Assembly (NCBI GenBank): GCA_036521995.1
Contig: DATDGR010000238.1
Coordinates: 1-23,043, forward strand
Length of the DNA stretch: 23,043 nt
Source of the DNA: Gp13-AA77 sp036521995
Lineage (GTDB): Bacteria; Acidobacteriota; Terriglobia; UBA7540
Direction: 5' to 3'
Below the pieces are notes generated by a model that did no database searches, was not told the origin of the DNA, and worked only from the letters and a program-made list of their open reading frames with translations. Below are positions 14,707 to 22,579 of this stretch, one piece after another; the first letter of the stretch is position 1, and every line of letters begins with the position of its first letter. Both the position numbers and the translations under genes were made by a program.

Positions 14707-14956
14707 GTGTGTCGCATCTGTGTGTATAGTGCGGAAAAGAATCTGGCCTCTGGCTCCCAGCCGAGGGCTGGAGGAGGGTTTTTGTGTCTCTGCGCAAGCC
14801 GCCCGCTCTCACCCCTGCTCTTTTGGCCGTCCATCGGACCGAGTCCCACAATCCGAGTTGGCGCCGGACCGCGAACCGGCTCCGGTTTGGAGGCTGCTTA
14901 CGGCGCCCAATGGAGACACTGGAGGCTGGCGTTGTCAGTCCCCAGCCAGCGGGGAA

Positions 14957-15186
14957 GTTACGTAACCGCAGGGAGTTCAGCAATCATGCCAGGAATCATG
15001 CCGTTCAAAGCCAGGATCTCCCAGATTACAGGCAGCTTACAGAGATGTCTCCTAGCAAAGCGCCCTGTCCAGCGCTTGCCCCATATCCTGGAGGTTACGT
15101 AACGTCGGATTCCCTCGGCCGAAATGACGTTCAAAGCCACGATCTGGCAGATTATAAGGAGCTTAATGGGATGTCTCCCGGCAAGA
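14957..15186 (+). repeat. Duplicated leader unit headed by GTTACGTAAC
   Basis: Each unit begins with the perfect palindrome gttacgtaac (14957-14966 and 15094-15103). A variable spacer of 36 or 25 nt follows, then a 58-nt block (15003-15060 and 15129-15186) identical at 45 of 58 positions. The first copy's spacer holds an internal duplication of aatcatgcc. In the second copy aacgtc (15101-15106) can pair with gacgtt just before and into the conserved block. Differences fall throughout all codon positions of every frame, so coding is not established. A tandem regulatory RNA or a dispersed repeat are both possible. Confidence 0.6.
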
Positions 15187-15340
15187 TCAATAGGTCTTGA
15201 GATTGGGGGGCGCGCATTAACCTGGAGGCAAAGCCGAATTTGATGCGGATGAAACGGTCCGCCCTCGAATGTCACAAGTACGGGAAGGCCTTGCAGGCTT
15301 GACCCAGTCCCAGCGTACGAGAAATTGAAAGGAGCAGCCC

Positions 15341-17083
15341 ATGGCAAATCCAAGTAAGCTAGTCCCTCTCCCCGGTAGTGAGCGGCACGCCCGTCCGGGC
15401 GCGAGCGAGGCAGGCGCCCCGGACCCCAATGAGCGCGTCAGGATCAGCATCCTGCTCAGGCCGCGCAACCCGCTGTCCGAACTCGCCTCGCGGACGGAGT
15501 TACGTGCGAGCCAGCCCCGACAGCGTCAGTATCTTAGCCGGGAGGAGTTCGCGGCGCGGTACGGCGCCGACCCCGCCGATGTGGCCAAGATCGAGGCCTT
15601 CGCTCACCAGCACAATCTTACCGTGGTGGAGGCCAGCCTCGCCCGGCGCACCGTGGTGGTCTCGGGAACACTGGCCGCCCTCAGTGCGGCCTTCGGAGTG
15701 AAACTCGTCAACTACAAGCATCCCGAGGGCGATTTTCGCGGGCGCACAGGTGCTGTCCTGATCCCCGAGGGACTCGCCGGCGTGGTGCAGGCGGTTTTTG
15801 GATTCGACAACCGGCCCATGGCCAAGCCTCGCTTCCGGTCCCTCAATCCCAAGGGTCGCGGTTTTCGCGCGGCAGTGCCGGGCGGGTACACTCCGACCCA
15901 GATCGCGGGGCTCTACAACTTTCCCGGCGCGAACGGCAGCGGGGAGTGCATCGGCATCCTTGAGTTCGGCGGCGGTTACAACTCCGGCGATCTCAACGCT
16001 TACTTCCAGCAACTTGGGGTCGCCACGCCCACCATTACCGCCGTTTCCGTAGACGGCGTCGGGAACCAACCCGCGCCCGGCAACAACAGCCCCGATGTGG
16101 AAGTGGACCTCGACATCGAGATGGCGGGCGGCACGGCTCCGGGAGCCCAGTTCGTGGTCTACTTTGCGCCCTTCACGGAACAGGGCTGGGTGGATGTAAT
16201 CACCACGGCCGTCAACGACAGCTTGCACCAGCCTTCCGTGCTCTCCATCAGTTGGGGTTACGCCGAAGGCCAGTACATCTGGTCGGCGCAGGCCATCCAG
16301 GCCGTGGAACAGGCCTTCCAGGCCGCGGCCGCCATGGGCATCACGGTGTGCGTGGCTTCGGGTGACGACGGGTCGCGCGACGAGATCAACGACGGCCTGG
16401 CCCATGTCGATTATCCCGCATCCAGTGCCTATGTGCTGGCCTGCGGCGGAACCACCCTGCAATCCTCGGGCAGCCAGATCAGCAGTGAGGTGGTGTGGAA
16501 TGACGGCACCAACGGCGGCGCAGGCGGAGGCGGCATCAGCGACAACATCCCGCTGCCTTCCTGGCAGGCTAACGCCAACGTGCCGCCCTCCGTGAACCCG
16601 GGCAAGCACGTGGGACGCGGGGTGCCCGATGTGGCTGGGAACGCCGATCCCAATACCGGCTATCAAGTGCTGTCGGACGGGCAGCAAGGTGTTGTGGGCG
16701 GCACCAGCGCGGTGGCTCCGCTCTGGGCCGGGCTGATCGCCCAGATCAATCAGCAGCTCGGGAAGCCGGTCGGATTTCTGAACCCGGTCCTCTACGCTTT
16801 GTCCAATCCCGCCCAAACATTGAACGATATCACTTCTGGAAACAACGCCATCGGCCGAGCCAAAGGCTACTCCGCCGGCCCTGGCTGGGATGCTTGCACC
16901 GGTTGGGGCAGCCCCAACGGCGCCGCCCTGGCGGCAGCCCTCGGAGCATCGAGCGGGAGCGGATCGCCCCCGGCCGGATCTCCGCCGCCGGTCTCACCCC
17001 CAGATCCACCACCGCCCGCCGGCCCGCCGCCGGGCAAGAAGAAGCATCACCCTAAGAAGGGCGGGAACAAGAAGAAGCATTGA
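15341..17083 (+). CDS. S53 family peptidase (sedolisin / kumamolisin-like)
   Basis: A 580-aa serine-carboxyl peptidase. Residues about 30-160 form a pro-kumamolisin activation domain ('YLSREEFAARYG', 'VSGTLAALSAAFGV'). The catalytic domain from about 180 shows Glu254 and Asp258 in 'EVDLDIEMAGG', oxyanion Asp342 in 'ASGDDGS' and nucleophile Ser456 in 'GGTSAVAPLWAG'. The calcium site lies around Asp496-Ile497 and 'GWDACTGWGSP' (516-525). The fold matches enzymes active at acidic pH. A Pro-rich stretch (about 543-565) and a terminal Lys/His-rich tail ('KKKHHPKKGGNKKKH') follow, which is unusual for the family. No N-terminal signal peptide is evident, as in kumamolisin. AAAGGAG lies 6 nt before the ATG. 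Autocatalytic removal of the prodomain is expected from the family. Confidence 0.93.
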   Translation: MANPSKLVPLPGSERHARPGASEAGAPDPNERVRISILLRPRNPLSELASRTELRASQPRQRQYLSREEFAARYGADPADVAKIEAFAHQHNLTVVEASLARRTVVVSGTLAALSAAFGVKLVNYKHPEGDFRGRTGAVLIPEGLAGVVQAVFGFDNRPMAKPRFRSLNPKGRGFRAAVPGGYTPTQIAGLYNFPGANGSGECIGILEFGGGYNSGDLNAYFQQLGVATPTITAVSVDGVGNQPAPGNNSPDVEVDLDIEMAGGTAPGAQFVVYFAPFTEQGWVDVITTAVNDSLHQPSVLSISWGYAEGQYIWSAQAIQAVEQAFQAAAAMGITVCVASGDDGSRDEINDGLAHVDYPASSAYVLACGGTTLQSSGSQISSEVVWNDGTNGGAGGGGISDNIPLPSWQANANVPPSVNPGKHVGRGVPDVAGNADPNTGYQVLSDGQQGVVGGTSAVAPLWAGLIAQINQQLGKPVGFLNPVLYALSNPAQTLNDITSGNNAIGRAKGYSAGPGWDACTGWGSPNGAALAAALGASSGSGSPPAGSPPPVSPPDPPPPAGPPPGKKKHHPKKGGNKKKH

Positions 17084-17341
17084 GTTAGAGGACCCGTTTG
17101 CTGGGCACCTTTCTTCCGGGGCGCACACGGCGGTTAGCGCGTACAGTGAGAGCGCGGCTGCAGCTTGGAATCCTCATCGTTCCGCCTCGGTACTGATATT
17201 TGTTCAGCGTTTAGTCAGCAATGCCGTGGTTTCAATAACTGTCTTCCTCTCAATAGCTTAAAGGCCGAATTCAGTGCCGCATCCAAACTCTTGTGGCGGT
17301 TTTCGCACGAAGCTGAGAATTGGCCATGGCCACAAATGCGG

Positions 17342-17384
17342 TTGACGGACAGGAACGGGGTGTGTTATATGTTTTGCCCGTCAA
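17342..17384 (+). promoter_or_regulatory. Promoter-like TTGACG-18-TATATG with flanking inverted repeat
   Basis: TTGACG (17342-17347) and TATATG (17366-17371) are separated by 18 bp. The -35 lies in one arm of the inverted repeat ttgacgg (17342-17348) / ccgtcaa (17378-17384), which could be an operator spanning the promoter. A start about 17378 would precede the small leader ORF. Confidence 0.35.
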
Positions 17385-17415
17385 GGTAGAACCGTACACA
17401 TCATAGGAGAGCGAA

Positions 17416-17448
17416 ATGAAGCGAAGGTTTATTTGGGCCTGCCGGTAA
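17416..17448 (+). CDS. Possible 10-aa leader peptide (MKRRFIWACR)
   Basis: AGGAG lies 6 nt before this ATG, a better ribosome-binding arrangement than several real genes here, yet the frame closes after 10 codons. It sits just after a promoter-like sequence, before a stem-loop (ACTCGGC/GCCGAGT, 17491-17510), and about 250 bp before a secreted protein gene. It may be an attenuator-type leader peptide or the broken start of a decayed gene. A second short frame of 17 codons begins at 17449, immediately after its stop. Confidence 0.25.
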   Translation: MKRRFIWACR

Positions 17449-17490
17449 TGGGCGCACACGGGGCAGGCGCAGCCGCTACTGTCATCTTCG

Positions 17491-17510
17491 ACTCGGCATA
17501 AGCGCCGAGT
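17491..17510 (+). terminator. Stem-loop downstream of leader ORF
   Basis: ACTCGGC (17491-17497) pairs with GCCGAGT (17504-17510) over a 6-nt loop. No immediate T-run follows, so it is not a standard intrinsic terminator. It could be a leader structure. Confidence 0.25.
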
Positions 17511-17694
17511 GACCTGTCTTTGGATGACGGTTTGAATGAGCCGGTGGTGGCTTCTGGATCAGCACGAGGGCATCGAGAGGCTACGTGAGCGTTTCCGAGC
17601 AACTTCATAAGAGAAACCGGGGTGTATGCTGCCGCTCGATCCCAAGATTGAAAACGGAAATTCCGGTCCAATAGTCCTAAGGAGGGGAGAAAAC

Positions 17695-18843
17695 ATGAAG
17701 ACCAGACTATCGTTGAAGACATTTTGTGGTTGCGTACTGCTGCTCGCCGTCCTGTCCACCGGCGGTGCCGCCCAAACGGCCGCCGTGCCGCAGGCTGCTC
17801 CCGCCACCCAGAACCCTCAGCGTACCGGCATCTGCGGGGGCCAGCCGCTCTGCTACGAAACCACCGACTTTGCAGCCTACGTCACCGACTATCGTGTGAG
17901 CGAACAGAACGGTATCAAAGTGATGGATGCGACCGTGCGCTTCCAAAACAAGACAAACCAGCCGCTCATTCTCGGCTACACGCAGGGCTCGGGCCTGGCC
18001 ATCGATGATCAGGGCAACCGCTACGGCCTGAACCCTTGGGGTGGTGCGAACTCGGTTCGCGGAATCGGGCAGGTCGCAGGCAATCAAATCGATCCAAAAT
18101 TCGTCGTGCAAGCCGGCGGGGTTGGCGATGCGCTGTTCGAGTGGGCCGGAAGACCCGGCGCAGTGGCAGGCGTGACCTATGAGCACGACGTGACCATTCG
18201 TGAAATCACAGCTCTCGAGGGCCATCAGTTCGCCTTGGCCGGCGAGTTCCCGATACAATTCAAAGGTCTCGCGAATGGCGTAACGTCCGGCGCTGCCGCT
18301 TCCCAGGCCGCTTCCGGTCAGGGTCTCATGCCCGGCGCGGGATCGGCAGGCGTAGCCGCGGCCCAGCCCGTGTGCCCCCCCGGTGCATCAGTCCTTGGGA
18401 ACACAGCCTCCAGCGTCTCCAACACGGCGAATTCTGTTGCCGGTCAGAACGTGCCCGCCGGCGCCAACTCTACGATCTCCAATACCACTGCCACGGTCGC
18501 CAGTCTCAAGTCGATCTTTGGTCACAAGAAGGCCGCCGCGGCGGCCGCGCCGAGCGCGGCGGCCGGCGCCGCAACCCCCTGCGTTTCCGCGGCTCCCAGT
18601 ACCCCCAGCACCGCTTCCACTGCGTCCGCCGTCACCGCCGCGGTGCCACCGCCTGCTGCCGCCAACGCTGCGGTAGTCAGTGGCCCCACAACTTCCGCCA
18701 GCGGCATTGCGTCACCCGCGCCCGCGATGGCCAAGAAAGCGGCCGTGGCCACAACCACCACAACCAAGACGACGACTCAAACTACCAAGGTTGTCACCAA
18801 GAAGCCCCCGGCAACTCCGCCTCCAGCGCCGCCGCAACAGTGA
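17695..18843 (+). CDS. Uncharacterised secreted protein with Ala/Pro/Thr-rich tail
   Basis: A 382-aa exported protein that I cannot assign. Residues 1-26 are a signal peptide (MKTRLSLKTFCGCVLLLAVL then GGAAQ). Residues about 40-190 form a compact, probably beta-rich domain: 'GQPLCYETTDFAAYVTDYRV', 'VRFQNKTNQPLILGYTQG' and 'LALAGEF'-like stretches recall domains that carry a conserved 'asymmetric sandwich' of strands, loosely like DUF4352. From about 195 it becomes low-complexity: Ala/Gly/Ser-rich, an SNTASSVSNTANS-type repeat, then a long Ala/Pro/Thr stretch ending in TTTTKTTTQTTK and PPATPPPAPP. AAGGAGG lies 9 nt before ATG 17695; the frame extends upstream to 17626 but without a signal or ribosome-binding site. 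The tail could span the periplasm or cell wall. Confidence 0.75.
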   Translation: MKTRLSLKTFCGCVLLLAVLSTGGAAQTAAVPQAAPATQNPQRTGICGGQPLCYETTDFAAYVTDYRVSEQNGIKVMDATVRFQNKTNQPLILGYTQGSGLAIDDQGNRYGLNPWGGANSVRGIGQVAGNQIDPKFVVQAGGVGDALFEWAGRPGAVAGVTYEHDVTIREITALEGHQFALAGEFPIQFKGLANGVTSGAAASQAASGQGLMPGAGSAGVAAAQPVCPPGASVLGNTASSVSNTANSVAGQNVPAGANSTISNTTATVASLKSIFGHKKAAAAAAPSAAAGAATPCVSAAPSTPSTASTASAVTAAVPPPAAANAAVVSGPTTSASGIASPAPAMAKKAAVATTTTTKTTTQTTKVVTKKPPATPPPAPPQQ

Positions 18844-18877
18844 CGAATTTCTACTTCTGGAGGGTCCGGGGACGAAC

Positions 18878-18988
18878 ATGGACAAGGCCCAGGCCGCCCT
18901 CCAGATCAGAATGCCAAGGACGCTCGCCGAGCTGGAAAGCGCCGAGGCCGAGGTCGAGACGCTCGAAAAGTTCCTGGGGCGGCGGTAG
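18878..18988 (+). CDS. Possible 36-aa acidic helical protein
   Basis: A short frame starts 35 nt after the previous stop, with GGGG 6 nt before the ATG and GGAGGG further up. It encodes an Ala/Glu/Leu-rich peptide including 'TLAELESAEAEVETLEKF', strongly amphipathic and likely helical or coiled-coil. No homologue is recognised. It might be a genuine small protein co-transcribed with the secreted protein, or chance. Confidence 0.3.
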   Translation: MDKAQAALQIRMPRTLAELESAEAEVETLEKFLGRR

Positions 18989-18997
18989 CTGGCCCCC

Positions 18998-19011
18998 GAC
19001 GCTTCGGCGTC
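18998..19011. terminator. Short UUCG-loop hairpin between convergent genes
   Basis: gacgc-ttcg-gcgtc forms a 5-bp stem with the stable UUCG tetraloop, lying between the small ORF and the end of the minus-strand rhamnosidase gene. No T-run follows on either strand. It may limit read-through between convergent transcripts. Confidence 0.35.
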
Positions 19012-19017
19012 AGTCAG

Positions 19018-21489
19018 CTACTTGGCATAAAGCCTGTAAGTTCCGGCCTTATTCAGTTCGATCACCAGACGGGTTCCGCCTTCCGCCGGGCTTGCTGCAA
19101 CAGGCTGGCCGTTGACTTCGACCGTCGTCGCTCCCTTCGGAGCCGGCAGAGAGACTCTGGCATCAACTCCGTCCGGCAGGTCAATGCTAGTCGTGAGAGC
19201 ATCACCTAGGGTGCGAAGGTCAACCCTGATGAGGCCGTGCGGCGTAGGTTCGGCGCCGCGCGCCCACTCCAGGCCGGCGAGCTCGGGGCGAATGCTCACT
19301 TCACTGAAGCCCGCGGCCTGCGGCTGAATGCCCAGGATCTGCTCGGTCAGCCAGGCGGTGGGACCGCTAGACCAGCCGTGGCACAGCGAAACGAAGTAAC
19401 CCTGCCCATTGTCCGCCTGAAGCGAGGCGTGATAGTTTTCCTTCGGCCAGGAAGGATCATAGGCTTCCCAGAAGCTGGTGGCGCCCTCCGCAATCATTCC
19501 ACCCCAGTATTGCCGGATCCAATCGAGAGCCTCGCGCCGGTGGCCAGCCTCAGCCATAGCCGTGATCACGTAAAAGTTGTAATACGGAGTGATCATAAAG
19601 TGGCGCGGCTGCGAAAGCACCTTGTCCCAGATGGCCGCGGTCTGGTCGGCATTGGCCACGCCCGAGAAAATGGCCATGGCGTTCGTTTGCCAGCGCGGGC
19701 CAAACGTGTGACTGGCAGGATCGAGAAGGTAATTCTGGGCCGCCAGCTTAAGGACGCTGGCCTCGAGAGTGTACTTGTTTACCGCTTCCTGGTCGGCGCC
19801 GGCTTCGCCCAGCAGCCAGGCCCCTTCGGCAAGAGCTTTGGCAAACTCGAGGTGAGTAGCACGCCGCGCTTCGGCCGTGTCGTCGTTAAGGTCGGGGGAC
19901 CAGTCGACAAACGGCCACGCCTTCTTGATATTGGCAAACAGCTTCTGATCATCGAGTGCGCTCTCCATGTACTCGAGCAGATCGGTGAGAGGATCACGGA
20001 TGGACTTCAGGTAATTCTGATCGCCCACATGACGGTAGTAATCCGCTTGGCCCATCACCCAGAAAGCTGAGTAACCGGGAATGCCGTTCACGTCGCCCTT
20101 CACGGGATCGCCCGCCGCGCGGATGAGGTTGTCCATGGTCTCCTGCATCAAGAAACGGTCCGCAAACACAGTGTCGATCACGCGCCCGCTCACGTCGAGA
20201 TCGCCCATCCAGCGGCCGCGATCGCGTTTGGGCGCGTCCCAGATATCGTCCTGCATCGAAAGGTGGCTGCTGTAGGCTCCCACTTGCCAGATGCGGTTGA
20301 GCAGCGGGTCGGAAGACTCGAAAGAGCCCTCATACTTCACCGGGTAGTAGATCGTGTCGAGCCGGATGGCCTTGAATCGAAAGGGTGAGGCTCCCAAGAC
20401 GAAGCGGACGAGGGCATAGCGGAAGGCGCTCTTCGGCCCGTGAACGGTGGCGTGAGGCGGAACCGTCAGCTCATCGACGCCGAGATAGGGCTCGTTCAGC
20501 GCTTCTTGCAGGGACTCTCCGTACTGAACCTCGATCTTCATCGGGGCTGCGGAATCGGATATTACTTCGAGCCGCCCATCGGATTCGCGCCCGAAGTCCA
20601 ACACCACGTATGGATATTCTTCCCTCAGGGTCCCGGCCGGCGGCAGTGTGACCGTGAATTCCTTCGTGGTGGCCGTACCACCGCTCGGGACCCGATTTTC
20701 GGCGCCCATCACCAGCACCGCCGGCGTGGCCGGCGCGATAGCGCCCAGGTTGTCCATCTGTCCCATGCCCTCGAATGCGAAGTTGACGCTCTCCACGGGC
20801 GTGGTCAGGTGGGCGAGAAACGGTGAGATCCCGTCGTAGCCTGGCCAGCGATACAGGCCGGCGTCGCCATTCCACTGGAAGAACTCGATATCGCTTTCAA
20901 TGCCGCCCAGAATCTTGATGGGTTTCCAAGATGTGTCGTTGAAGCCCGGCTGCTCCCAGCCCGATGTTCCCTGCTCGCCGTACTTCCAGCCGGCGCCGCT
21001 TTTCACCAGCGCCGGTCCATCGAGCGCAGGCCCGCGTGGCAGCATCTTAACCGCCAATCGCTCTCCGCCCGAGACCGCAAGTGCGAGGGTGTTGGAGCCC
21101 GCGCGCAGGACGGCGCTAACTGGCAGGCTGAGCACCATCGGCCTCAGGTGGGACATGGGATCGCGCTCGGCGTTGGCCGCGAGCCTCCCATTCACAAACA
21201 CGCGGACCTGATCGGGCCCGGCCACATAGAGTGTGGCAACCGTCGGGACCGCTTTGAGGCTGAACGTATCGCGAAAGTAGAAGGTGCGGCTCCAATCTTT
21301 CTCCGTGGTACCGGGAGCCCAGATGTATTCCTCGGGCAGCGGGTGATGAAAAGCAGACTGCAGCCGTGGCGATGCAATGTCGCCCGTCAGGTCAAGCCTG
21401 GAGGGCAGGTATCGGTCTTGTCCTGCGGCCATGATGGCGCACAGCGCGGATGAGGTGGCGAGAAGCAGCAATCGACGTGTTCGCGGCAC
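19018..21489 (-). CDS. GH78 alpha-L-rhamnosidase-like glycosidase, secreted
   Basis: An 823-aa exported glycoside hydrolase. The signal peptide is MPRTRRLLLLATSSALCAIMAAG. The N-terminal half holds beta-sandwich domains with a PA14/carbohydrate-binding look ('YVAGPDQVRVFVNGRLAAN', 'LDFGRESDGRLEV'). The six-hairpin (alpha/alpha)6 catalytic domain starts near 'EGSFESSDPLLNRIWQVG'. The family acid region appears as 'DAPKRDRGRWMGD' (about 418-430), a variant of the usual 'DCPQREERLGWMGD', and the probable base Glu675 is in 'ATSFWEAY'. GH78 enzymes invert and release L-rhamnose from plant glycosides. Asp instead of Glu in the acid motif leaves activity or specificity uncertain. I chose the GTG at 21489 because GGAGG lies 5 nt upstream and the signal peptide begins there; the longer ATG form at 21660 adds 57 unlikely residues. 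Confidence 0.85.
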   Translation of the reverse strand: MPRTRRLLLLATSSALCAIMAAGQDRYLPSRLDLTGDIASPRLQSAFHHPLPEEYIWAPGTTEKDWSRTFYFRDTFSLKAVPTVATLYVAGPDQVRVFVNGRLAANAERDPMSHLRPMVLSLPVSAVLRAGSNTLALAVSGGERLAVKMLPRGPALDGPALVKSGAGWKYGEQGTSGWEQPGFNDTSWKPIKILGGIESDIEFFQWNGDAGLYRWPGYDGISPFLAHLTTPVESVNFAFEGMGQMDNLGAIAPATPAVLVMGAENRVPSGGTATTKEFTVTLPPAGTLREEYPYVVLDFGRESDGRLEVISDSAAPMKIEVQYGESLQEALNEPYLGVDELTVPPHATVHGPKSAFRYALVRFVLGASPFRFKAIRLDTIYYPVKYEGSFESSDPLLNRIWQVGAYSSHLSMQDDIWDAPKRDRGRWMGDLDVSGRVIDTVFADRFLMQETMDNLIRAAGDPVKGDVNGIPGYSAFWVMGQADYYRHVGDQNYLKSIRDPLTDLLEYMESALDDQKLFANIKKAWPFVDWSPDLNDDTAEARRATHLEFAKALAEGAWLLGEAGADQEAVNKYTLEASVLKLAAQNYLLDPASHTFGPRWQTNAMAIFSGVANADQTAAIWDKVLSQPRHFMITPYYNFYVITAMAEAGHRREALDWIRQYWGGMIAEGATSFWEAYDPSWPKENYHASLQADNGQGYFVSLCHGWSSGPTAWLTEQILGIQPQAAGFSEVSIRPELAGLEWARGAEPTPHGLIRVDLRTLGDALTTSIDLPDGVDARVSLPAPKGATTVEVNGQPVAASPAEGGTRLVIELNKAGTYRLYAK

Positions 21490-21709
21490 GATGACCTCCG
21501 GTTCAATGTGGTTCGAGGCGGAAGCCAAAACCGGTAAGGCCTTGGATCCTCGCGATACCTGCGAGACCCCGCCGCGAGCCTTCGGGCGAGCATGGTCACG
21601 CGTTTGCCAATCTATTCTGAATGCAAGATTGAGGCAAGACCGAATCGAGCCTTCGTCCAACGCTTCGTGATCCGGCGTCCTTCAGTGGGACCCGGCCAGC
21701 GTGACAAGG

Positions 21710-22579
21710 CTAAACGAAATCCCGGCCGATCAGGCGCTCGATGCGCTTGGGAATCGGCGGGTGAGTTGAAAACAGGCTCGAGAAAACCTGGCCCGTGGTG
21801 AGCGGTTTGGCGCAGTAAAGATGCGCCATCGAAGGCGCCACCTCCATGGGGACCCGCTTCGACCACTTGTCGATCTTGTCGAGTGCACGGGCGAGGCCCA
21901 TGGGATTGCCCGTGATCTCGGCGCCCGTGTGGTCCGCCTCATATTCGCGGGAACGCGAGATGGCTAGCTGGATCAGGGTGGCAGCGAGTGGCGCCAGGAT
22001 CATCATCGCCAGGAAAGAGAAGATCCCGCCGCCACGCCGGTCGTTGTCACCGCCGCCGCCGCCGCCGCCGAAGCCGGCGAACATCTCGCCCCAATAAGCC
22101 AGCCGGGCCAGCATCGTGATGGCGCCTGCCACCGTGGCCACCACGGCGCTGATGAGGATATCGCGGTTGCGCACGTGCCCGAGCTCATGGGCCAGCACGC
22201 CTTCGATCTCTTCGTCATCGCAGATCTCGAGAATGCCGCGCGTGACAGCCACCGACGCGTGATTCGGATTACGGCCAGTCGCAAAAGCGTTCGGTGAATC
22301 GGTGGGAATGAAATAGATCTTCGGCACCGGAACGTTGGCCTTGGCCGCCAGGCGCTCGACGATTTGGTAGATGCGCGGATTTTCTTCGCGAGCGATGGGC
22401 TGCGCGCCGCTGGTAGCCAGCGCGATCTTATCGGAGAAGAAATAGCTGCCGAGATTCATCACCGCGGCCAGGACCAGGGCAAATTCCATCCCCCTCTGTC
22501 CGCCCCATAACTGCCCCATCGCCAGCAGCAGGCCGGTGAGAGCGGCAAGAAGAATGGTCGTCTTGAAGTTATTCAGCAT
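21710..22579 (-). CDS. htpX: HtpX-type zinc metalloprotease (membrane)
   Basis: A 289-aa M48B membrane protease of the HtpX group, involved in quality control of damaged membrane proteins. Two hydrophobic segments occupy residues about 7-50. The zinc site is 'HELGH' (131-135) with the third ligand in 'SREYEAD' (about 210-216). Two more hydrophobic segments lie between (about 143-165 and 186-207), separated by a poly-glycine loop of seven residues encoded by a gcc/gcg-rich trinucleotide run at about 22045-22070. 'THPPIPKRIERL' near the C-terminus is family-typical. AGGA lies 6-8 nt before the ATG. A CTTGAAA motif at 22659-22665 on this strand resembles a heat-shock -35 box, but no good -10 follows. 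Confidence 0.93.
   Translation of the reverse strand: MLNNFKTTILLAALTGLLLAMGQLWGGQRGMEFALVLAAVMNLGSYFFSDKIALATSGAQPIAREENPRIYQIVERLAAKANVPVPKIYFIPTDSPNAFATGRNPNHASVAVTRGILEICDDEEIEGVLAHELGHVRNRDILISAVVATVAGAITMLARLAYWGEMFAGFGGGGGGGDNDRRGGGIFSFLAMMILAPLAATLIQLAISRSREYEADHTGAEITGNPMGLARALDKIDKWSKRVPMEVAPSMAHLYCAKPLTTGQVFSSLFSTHPPIPKRIERLIGRDFV

Larger units (their letters stand above)
14522..15340. other. Long intergenic leader between ALDH operon and S53 peptidase
   Basis: This 819-bp divergent spacer contains a sigma70-like promoter facing the peptidase (14679-14706) and two diverged copies of a palindrome-headed unit (14957-15060 and 15094-15186). Short open frames run through it (for example 14784-15200 plus), but none has a convincing ribosome-binding site. 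No clear promoter for the divergent ALDH operon was found. Confidence 0.6.
17084..17694. other. Intergenic region with possible promoter and leader ORF
   Basis: These 611 bp hold no long gene. Features seen are a promoter-like pair inside an inverted repeat (17342-17384), a 10-codon ORF with an excellent ribosome-binding site (17416-17448), a stem-loop (17491-17510), and the ribosome-binding site of the next gene. The first 250 bp show nothing I can name. Confidence 0.5.

Noticed and set aside
15500..16816. Long minus-strand open frame antisense to the S53 peptidase
   Set aside because: It mirrors codons of the peptidase; no motif, ribosome-binding site or signal is seen.
22045..22072. gcc trinucleotide run as a phase-variable repeat
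   Set aside because: It encodes an in-frame poly-glycine loop of HtpX. Triplet changes would not shift the frame, and the run is short.
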